From: Eggerthellaceae bacterium | Lineage (GTDB): Bacteria > Actinomycetota > Coriobacteriia > Coriobacteriales > Eggerthellaceae | Reading direction: 5' to 3' | NCBI GenBank assembly: GCA_003452695.1 | Contig: DMNP01000129.1 | Coordinates: 1 to 11,974, forward strand | Length of the DNA: 11,974 nucleotides | Part shown: positions 7,008-11,974 of the stretch, in pieces | How the letters are laid out: every line of letters starts with the position of its first letter | Numbering within the stretch: position 1 is the stretch's first letter | Made by a program: the position numbers and the translations under genes | Notes under the pieces: generated by a model | What the model was told of the DNA's origin: nothing | Databases searched by the model: none | The model's input: the letters and a program-made list of their open reading frames with translations, nothing else

Positions 7008-7949
7008 TTATCCCTGAAGTGCCGTATCATCGCGACGGATGGCGGCAATCTTCTGACGGGCCGTTATCGTCAGATACATGATGCGGTTGGCGGGCGTGGG
7101 AATGCCGTGCTTCTCGCCGAGGGCGACGACCGTGCCGGCGAAGTCGTCGATTTCGATGGGTCGGCCGGCTTCCAAGTCCTGCAGCATCGACATCTTCTTG
7201 TCGGCCGGATATGCCAGCAGGAAACGCAGGATGTCGTCGCGGTCGGCACGCGTCAGGTTCACCTGCTCGGCATGGGCCAGCGCCACGATTTCGTCCATGC
7301 ACATGACGATAAGCTCCTGAATCTCGTCCACCATGCCGAAGAAGCCGCACTCGACCCCCGTCTCGGCCGCGACTTGGCTCGCGCCCGTGTTCAGCATCCA
7401 CTTGCGCCACTGGATGCGGCGCATGTCGTCGTACACGTTCACGTTCACACCCAGCGTGCGCAGGCGGTCGCGCACCTCGGCCACCTCGGGCGCTACGACG
7501 ACGTTGTTCGCATAGCCGATTTGCATCTCGCCGAGCGTGGTGAAGAAGGCGCGGCGCCCGATGCGGTGCGCATCGGTGCGGATGACCGTTCCATACAGCA
7601 CGCGGTTGTCGGGGAAACGCCGCTGCAGACGCTCTGTTGCGGTAATGCCGTTCAGCAGCGGCAGGATTATCGTATCGGGCGATAGGACGCAGGCGATGTC
7701 GTCCAGGGCCGCCTCGAGCGCGTACGACTTCACCGTTACGAGAAGCAGGTCGATGTCCGGCCCCTGCCCGCGCGCCGAACGCACGGCAGGAGCAATGGTG
7801 CGGCCGTTCACGTAGATGCCGCCCGCCAGGCGCTCGGCCCGGTCGCCGCGTGCCACTAGCACCACATGGTCGGGGTCTGCGGCGTGCATGACCGACATGA
7901 TCCCGCTTCCCACAGACCCTGCCCCGATTAAACCTATAGTGCGAATCAC
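7008..7949 (-). CDS. panE: Ketopantoate reductase-family (PanE/ApbA) NAD(P)H-dependent reductase
   Basis: 313-residue 2-dehydropantoate 2-reductase-family protein. The N-terminal Rossmann fold shows GLIGAGSVGSG (G9, G11, G14). By position the catalytic and substrate residues of E. coli PanE are all present: Lys74 (VTVKSYAL), Asn100 (PLLNGITATE), Lys183 and Asn187 (RRIQWRKWMLNTGASQ), Ser254 (KKMSMLQDLEAGR) and Glu266 (IEIDD), with the same Ser-Glu spacing of 12. It is therefore likely an active 2-keto acid reductase. The GTG at 7949 is preferred because GGGGAGG lies 4 bases upstream; an ATG at 7970 would add 7 residues. It is last in the glycan operon, 91 bases after the ligase gene. Neither panB nor panC is nearby, so it may serve pantothenate synthesis or reduce a keto acid used to decorate the glycan. 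Confidence 0.88.
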   Translation of the reverse strand: MIRTIGLIGAGSVGSGIMSVMHAADPDHVVLVARGDRAERLAGGIYVNGRTIAPAVRSARGQGPDIDLLLVTVKSYALEAALDDIACVLSPDTIILPLLNGITATERLQRRFPDNRVLYGTVIRTDAHRIGRRAFFTTLGEMQIGYANNVVVAPEVAEVRDRLRTLGVNVNVYDDMRRIQWRKWMLNTGASQVAAETGVECGFFGMVDEIQELIVMCMDEIVALAHAEQVNLTRADRDDILRFLLAYPADKKMSMLQDLEAGRPIEIDDFAGTVVALGEKHGIPTPANRIMYLTITARQKIAAIRRDDTALQG

Positions 7950-8040
7950 CAGGCCTCCCCTCGTGCGCATCGGCAGCGGGCCGCTGCGCCCAATTCGATT
8001 CCCGAGGGAGCGAAAGGGCGAAACCAGCCGCGCATACGCC

Positions 8041-9363
8041 TTACACGTTGCAGATGAAACAGCGCATCTTACCGTTCTCGTCGGGCGGAATCTCGTCCAG
8101 CCACTCGAAGCGCAGGTCGTATTCATGGCCACCGTACAGCTCGTCGACCGCGCGCACGAAGAAGTCCTCGATGTCCGCCTTGCCCGGCGCGGACGCATCG
8201 CCGTCCTTCACGAGCATGACCGTAATCGAATCCAGCGATTCCTGCACATAGCGAAACTGCGCGATGCCGGTCGTGCCGTTGGGTATCTTCATAAGCTCGG
8301 TGGCGGACGTCTCCACGCCGTTTGCATGCTTCACCAGATCGTTCGTGCGGCCGAGGATGCGCGTTATATAGCGCATGCCGTATCGGTATTCGCACGTGGC
8401 GCGGTCGCCCACCTCGTAGTTGATTATGGGATAGTCGAACTTGTACAGCGTCGTGCCGATAACGCGCCCCTCTTCGGCCAAATTCCCCTCGTCGTCCACG
8501 ATGTTCAAGACATGCGTGTCGCTGTAGATGTAGAACGCATCCGAACCCGGCAGGCGCACCGCGCAGCTGGCCAGCTCGTTGCAACCATAGGCGTCCATCA
8601 GGCCATTGCCGAACGTGCGCACCAGCAAATCGCGCGTTATATCGTCGACCATTTCGCTGACCGGCGTGTAGATGCGCGGCCTGTGAATGGAAAGCCCGTT
8701 GCGCTGAGCATAGTTGGCCATGCGCACGAGCACGTTTTTCCTGAAGCAGATCATCTGCGGACGGTAGTCGTTCACCAGCTGGATAAGGTCGGCCATCTTC
8801 TCGCCCACGTACAGGTGCTCCGGCACGATCTTGCGCTGAAGGATGCCGAGCTTCTGCACGAACGAATCGCCCTTTTCGGGGTCCACGTCCGAATGCGTGG
8901 TAAGGAACGTCATCATCTTCTCGGAGAAGGGCCGGTATCCCGCAAACATCGTGACGCGAATCCAGTTGGCGTTCATGCATGCGGCCTCGCGCAGCGACAT
9001 GACGAAGCGCAGAGGCACGCCCGACGACCCGCTCGTCTTGAACATCTCCCATTTCCCGGATTTCTCCGGATGGGCGGCAATTTCGGCCTGCATCCACCCG
9101 CGCAGGTCCTCGCGCGTGGTAATGGGAAACTTCACCAGGTCGTCGGCGGTCTTGAAATCGCGCGGGTTCAGGCCCCGCGCATCGAAGCGCTCGCGGTAGA
9201 ACGGAATGCCGTAGGCGCGTTTCATCACCTTGCGCACCTTGCGGTCCTGCTTGCGCAGCGCCCGACCGATGGCCTTGGGGCCGGTCGGCACCTTTTTATC
9301 CAGTTTTGCCAGGTAGTAAAGCGTCATCGCGTTCTTCAGTTCCTTGCGGAAGAAGGAAGCCAT
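8041..9363 (-). CDS. Phenylacetate-CoA ligase-like adenylate-forming enzyme (PaaK/CapK family)
   Basis: 440 residues, the usual length for the family. Such enzymes activate a carboxylic acid with ATP as an acyl-adenylate and pass it to CoA or another acceptor; CapK-type members occur in capsule and exopolysaccharide loci. Visible motifs: KTSGSSGVPLRF (109-120, phosphate-binding loop), DAYGCNELA (257-264), YEVGDRA (316-322), LGRTNDLVKHANG (337-349, hinge region) and the C-terminal PPDENGKMRCF, whose Lys432 matches the catalytic Lys of the small domain. N-terminal YGIPFYRERF (51-60) is also family-typical. The ATG at 9363 has AAAGGA about 10 bases upstream and lies 32 bases after the ATP-grasp stop. 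An upstream in-frame ATG at 9447 would overlap the preceding gene and lacks support. The acid substrate cannot be read from sequence; CoA need not be the acceptor. Confidence 0.88.
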   Translation of the reverse strand: MASFFRKELKNAMTLYYLAKLDKKVPTGPKAIGRALRKQDRKVRKVMKRAYGIPFYRERFDARGLNPRDFKTADDLVKFPITTREDLRGWMQAEIAAHPEKSGKWEMFKTSGSSGVPLRFVMSLREAACMNANWIRVTMFAGYRPFSEKMMTFLTTHSDVDPEKGDSFVQKLGILQRKIVPEHLYVGEKMADLIQLVNDYRPQMICFRKNVLVRMANYAQRNGLSIHRPRIYTPVSEMVDDITRDLLVRTFGNGLMDAYGCNELASCAVRLPGSDAFYIYSDTHVLNIVDDEGNLAEEGRVIGTTLYKFDYPIINYEVGDRATCEYRYGMRYITRILGRTNDLVKHANGVETSATELMKIPNGTTGIAQFRYVQESLDSITVMLVKDGDASAPGKADIEDFFVRAVDELYGGHEYDLRFEWLDEIPPDENGKMRCFICNV

Positions 9364-9395
9364 GGTGTTCTCGTCCTTTCGCCGAAGCGTATCCG

Positions 9396-10622
9396 CTACT
9401 TGCGTCCGCGCAGCCAGCGCACCTGCACGCCATCTTCCAGATAGCACGCCACGTCGTCGATGGCCCGATACGCGGCGAGCTCGGCATCGGCAACCGTGGA
9501 CGCGCCCGCCACCACCAGGCCCAGGCGGTCCGGGCCAATGTTGAAAGCGGGAATGCGCGCGCCGACCGCGAAATCCACCGTGCGCTCGACCACCGACGGC
9601 GGAAGCTGCTCGGGAACTTCCAGCCGCGCGACCGTTCCCGGGCGGTCGGAACCCATCAGCATGGCCACGGGGCAGACGTCTGCACGCTCCTCGGGAACGT
9701 CCACCGTGTCGCCGAGCGCAGAAGCCACGATGGCCTCGTAGTAGTCGAAGCCGTAGCGCAGCGACACCAGCTCGGGCAGTCCCGTGGCGCCCGCCCGCGC
9801 TCCGGCTTCGATTATCATTACATGCCCGTTGCTGTACATGGCATCCACGTTAACGGCACCCGACCAGATGCCGAGGGCCGCAACGAGGCGCTGCGCCTGC
9901 TCGCGCATCTGCCCGACCGCTGCGGGCGTGCCATAGGGCGCATAGTGCCCGAAGGGCACGGCCGTTCCCGTGCCTTCGTGCAGGTAGTCGCCATGGGGCA
10001 GGAACAGCGAAAGCTTGCCGCGCTGCACGAACAGCTGCATTCCGAATTCATCGCCCATCAGGCATTCTTCTATGAGAAAACGATCCGAGCGCGTTGCAGC
10101 CACCACGTTTTCGTAGGCGCGCTGCACATCTTGCTCGCAATGCACCTTGGTGATGCCGCGGCTGCCGGACGAATCGATCGCCTTGAAGATGGCGGGAAGG
10201 CCGATTTCGTCGCGCACGCTGCGCAGGCACTCTTCCAGCCCACATTCGACAGATTTCACGGTGAAGCGCGCCGTGTTCACACCGCCAAAGGCGAAAGCGC
10301 GCTTCATGGCCACCTTGTCGGAGGACAGATGCGCAGTGGCCTCGGTGGGGCCGTTCAGCGACAGCATGTCGTTCACGTAACCGAGCGTGGGAATGGCCAC
10401 GTCGGTGCCGGCGGTCAGCACGGCGGCAACCTTGCGTTCGCGCGCCAGGTCCAGGATGCCCTGGCGGTCAACCGTGTTCACATGGGCGGCTTCGTCGGCG
10501 ATGCCGAACCCCGGATAATCGCCGGGGATGCTCGCGGCGATGGCACGATAGCCTAAACGCTGAACCGCGCGGATAAGGGGCACCTGGTAGACACCCGCGC
10601 CGAGAACGAGAACGTTATCCAT
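9396..10622 (-). CDS. ATP-grasp ligase (carbamoyl-phosphate synthase-like)
   Basis: 408-residue ATP-grasp enzyme, a family that activates a carboxylate as acylphosphate and joins it to an amine or thiol. The N-terminal pre-ATP-grasp fold begins MDNVLVLGAGVYQVPLIRAV. Nucleotide-binding features are Lys103 (SSDKVAMKRAF), the loop FKAIDSSGSRGI (146-157) and FLIEECLMGDEFG (182-194). The magnesium site is suggested by VNVDAM (257-262) and IIEAGARAGATG (270-281, where many relatives have EINPR). A C-terminal domain of about 100 residues follows. The start codon overlaps the 3' end of the glycosyltransferase gene by 8 bases, with AAGGGGG about 10 bases upstream. In a glycan operon it could attach an amino acid to an amino sugar or make a peptide-like donor; a biotin-carboxylase or PurK-type role seems unlikely from context. 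Substrates unknown. Confidence 0.85.
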   Translation of the reverse strand: MDNVLVLGAGVYQVPLIRAVQRLGYRAIAASIPGDYPGFGIADEAAHVNTVDRQGILDLARERKVAAVLTAGTDVAIPTLGYVNDMLSLNGPTEATAHLSSDKVAMKRAFAFGGVNTARFTVKSVECGLEECLRSVRDEIGLPAIFKAIDSSGSRGITKVHCEQDVQRAYENVVAATRSDRFLIEECLMGDEFGMQLFVQRGKLSLFLPHGDYLHEGTGTAVPFGHYAPYGTPAAVGQMREQAQRLVAALGIWSGAVNVDAMYSNGHVMIIEAGARAGATGLPELVSLRYGFDYYEAIVASALGDTVDVPEERADVCPVAMLMGSDRPGTVARLEVPEQLPPSVVERTVDFAVGARIPAFNIGPDRLGLVVAGASTVADAELAAYRAIDDVACYLEDGVQVRWLRGRK

Positions 10623-11796
10623 GGACTCGATCCCCCTTGTCTACGGCTGCGGTTGCAGCCGCAGCCTCGCTTTGCGTTCGCAGCTCATCCTCCGCCTGTT
10701 GCCCGACCGTCGTCCGTTGCCCGGCCACCGTCCGTTGCGCACCCTTTCCCGAATCGAGCACCTGCATCGGATCGCGCGCGTGCCACGGCGTCTCCACATG
10801 GTCGGGCGCGCAGACGCCTTCGCCCACCTGGGCGTACACGCGGCGCACCACGAACTGGGGCGAATTGTTTATGGATATGTAGATGCGCCCGATGTATTCG
10901 CCGATAAGGCCGAGCATCAGCATGAGCATGCCCCCGATGAACAGGATGGCCGCCATGGTGGAGCTGTATCCAAGCGCGATCGTCGGCACCACGAGCTTGC
11001 GCACGACGACGAATATGCCGAACACAAGCCCGATGAACGCGAACAGGAAACCGCAGATGGTCGCGATGCGCAGCGGTTTCACGGAAAACGCCGTGAAGCT
11101 GTTCATCCACAGCGCGAAGGACTTGCGGAAACTATAGTGCCCCACGCCGATGGTCCGGGCACGTTCTTCCATGTCCACGTTGCACACGCGATCGGTTGCC
11201 TGCACCATCAGTCCCGACAGATAGGGATACGGGTTGCCGTAGCGCACGACTTCGTCGCGCACGAAGCGCTTCATGGCGGCGAAGTTCGAGAACTTCAGAT
11301 CGTGATCTTTGCCCAGAAGCCAGGTGGACACGGCATCGTTCACGCCCGATCCGAGGTTCTTCCACCCAGCCTGCGCCTTCTTGCTGTAGCGGGCAATGGA
11401 CACGTCGTAGTTCCTACCATCGGACCCCGTGGCCATAATCGGCTCGAGCAGGTCCCACAGGCGCTCGGTCGGGCATTGCAGGTCGTCGTCCATGAACACG
11501 ATGTAGTCGCCATCGGCGTAATGACATCCGCACATCAGCGCACCGTGGCGCCCCACGTTCTTGGCCAGGTCCACGACCGTTACGCGCTCGTCTTCCAGCG
11601 CAACCTTGCGCAGCACGCGCAGAACGCCATCGGGCGAGCAGTCGTTCACCGCCACCACGCGGTAGTCGAATTCGGGACGCTCGGCCATTACCTGGCGAAT
11701 CTCGTCGATGACGAGCGCCGCCGACCCCTCGCTGGCATAGCAGGGTATGACGAAGCTGATGATGCGCTGGCCGGTTTCGCTGCCTTCCGATTTCAC
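10615..11796 (-). CDS. Membrane-anchored family 2 glycosyltransferase (GtrB/DPM1/ArnC type)
   Basis: Likely transfers a sugar from a nucleotide donor to polyprenyl phosphate on the cytoplasmic face. Residues 11-20 (RIISFVIPCY) and NDCSPDG (51-57) start a GT-A fold; DDDLQ (103-107) is the metal-binding DxD motif, preceded by LAKNVGRHGALMCGCHYADG. Two membrane helices follow (about 245-266 and 278-300), ending GLIGEYIGRIYISI as in GtrB homologues. I chose the GTG at 11796: AGGTGG lies upstream, the family homology begins 10 residues later, and a TATAAT (11839-11844) lies inside the longer frame from the ATG at 11901, which also lacks a ribosome site. That gives 393 residues; the long form would be 428. 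Residues from about 345 on form a Gln/Thr/Ala-rich tail containing a short tandem repeat. First gene of the operon, overlapping the ATP-grasp gene. Confidence 0.9.
   Translation of the reverse strand: MKSEGSETGQRIISFVIPCYASEGSAALVIDEIRQVMAERPEFDYRVVAVNDCSPDGVLRVLRKVALEDERVTVVDLAKNVGRHGALMCGCHYADGDYIVFMDDDLQCPTERLWDLLEPIMATGSDGRNYDVSIARYSKKAQAGWKNLGSGVNDAVSTWLLGKDHDLKFSNFAAMKRFVRDEVVRYGNPYPYLSGLMVQATDRVCNVDMEERARTIGVGHYSFRKSFALWMNSFTAFSVKPLRIATICGFLFAFIGLVFGIFVVVRKLVVPTIALGYSSTMAAILFIGGMLMLMLGLIGEYIGRIYISINNSPQFVVRRVYAQVGEGVCAPDHVETPWHARDPMQVLDSGKGAQRTVAGQRTTVGQQAEDELRTQSEAAAATAAVDKGDRVHG
10698..10743. repeat. Imperfect 18-bp tandem repeat in the glycosyltransferase tail
   Basis: Two 18-bp units (10698-10715 and 10716-10733) and a third partial copy beginning GTTGC at 10734. 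They encode a repeating hexapeptide (GQRTVA, GQRTTV, then a degenerate GQQAED) in the low-complexity C-terminus. The length is a multiple of three, so copy-number change would keep frame. Confidence 0.7.
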
Positions 11797-11838
11797 AGAA
11801 ACGATTCCACCTGTTCTCGTCGATACGTGCTGGAAGAG

Positions 11839-11844
11839 ATTATA
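11839..11844 (-). promoter_or_regulatory. -10 box (TATAAT) of the four-gene glycan operon
   Basis: A perfect TATAAT on the minus strand, about 42 bases before the GTG start. Transcription would begin near 11832. The -35 region is poor (GGGTGT or GGTGTT at 16-17 bases), so an activator or a different sigma preference may apply. It supports the GTG start over the ATG at 11901. Confidence 0.5.
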
Positions 11845-11920
11845 GGCCACCTTGCAGTGAAACACCCAGGCGCACCTCGGCTCTTCACAATGAGCGGCCA
11901 TACCGCGATTTAGGAATAGG

Positions 11921-11974
11921 ACTGCCAGGTCGCTCTATTCAAAGCCGCAGCTTTGAATAGAGCGACCTGGCAGT
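11921..11974. repeat. Perfect 25-bp inverted repeat at the right edge
   Basis: 11921-11945 pairs without mismatch with 11950-11974 around the 4-base loop CGCA. It begins ACTGCCAGGTCGCTC and ends with the complement of this. It lies upstream of the operon promoter and could be a bidirectional terminator for a gene beyond the window, a REP-like element or the tip of a larger palindrome. It has no T-run after it on the minus strand (CCTATTCCTAAATC follows). The stem may continue outside the window. Confidence 0.85.

Noticed and set aside
7973..7987. GC-rich inverted repeat (GCAGCGG, G, CCGCTGC) between the ligase and reductase genes
   Set aside because: Only 7 bp around one base with no T-run; could be chance in GC-rich DNA, and the two genes still look co-transcribed.
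7816..9444. 542-codon plus-strand frame opposite the PaaK-like gene
   Set aside because: His/Arg/Ala-rich shadow with no motif; the minus strand encodes a complete adenylate-forming enzyme.
10621..11913. 430-codon plus-strand frame opposite the glycosyltransferase
   Set aside because: Antisense to conserved glycosyltransferase motifs, with shadow-type composition.
1..11974. Search for tRNA, rRNA, CRISPR arrays, insertion sequences or phage genes
   Set aside because: No cloverleaf, regularly spaced repeats, transposase or integrase motifs were seen in any frame.

Overview
The window is high-GC, densely coded DNA with good Shine-Dalgarno sites, alternative TTG and GTG starts, and a lipoprotein substrate-binding protein. 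This fits a Gram-positive, high-GC actinobacterium, and the gene mix would suit a Coriobacteriia/Eggerthellaceae-type gut anaerobe. That placement is inference, because no rRNA or other marker gene is present.

Region 1 (1-2729) is sulfate or thiosulfate uptake on the minus strand. A sulfate-binding lipoprotein (2522 to 1458) is followed after 4 bases by the permease. The permease reading frame contains both the CysT-like and the CysW-like subunit with no stop codon between them, and it runs off the left edge of the window. An apparent CysT-CysW fusion is therefore one of the main observations here. A divergent LysR-family regulator (2730-3665, plus strand) shares the 207-base intergenic region and is the likely controller.

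Region 2 (3713-5548, minus strand) is a two-gene TagGH/Wzm-Wzt-type polysaccharide or teichoic-acid exporter. The permease most likely starts at a TTG. The ATPase overlaps it by 11 bases, has a near-ideal ribosome binding site, and carries an unusual N-terminal extension of about 91 residues. A 12-bp hairpin followed by a T-run directly after the ATPase stop codon is a convincing terminator.

Region 3 (5549-7007) has a divergent promoter region with a 17-bp perfect inverted repeat and a well-formed promoter, then a WecE-like sugar-nucleotide aminotransferase on the plus strand.

Region 4 (7008 to about 11850) is a four-gene minus-strand operon. In order of transcription it encodes a GtrB/DPM1-type membrane glycosyltransferase, an ATP-grasp ligase, a PaaK/CapK-type adenylate-forming ligase and a ketopantoate-reductase-family enzyme. 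With the aminotransferase and exporter it looks like part of a cell-surface glycan locus: a nucleotide amino sugar is made, sugar is moved to a lipid carrier, a carboxylic acid or amino acid is activated and attached, and the polymer is exported. The exact chemistry is not readable from sequence. The combination of two different carboxylate-activating ligases with a KPR-like reductase is the best candidate here for an undescribed modification pathway.

The window ends in a perfect 25-bp inverted repeat (11921-11974). No tRNA, rRNA, CRISPR array, transposase or integrase was seen. The long plus-strand frames opposite the minus-strand genes are GC-driven shadows.
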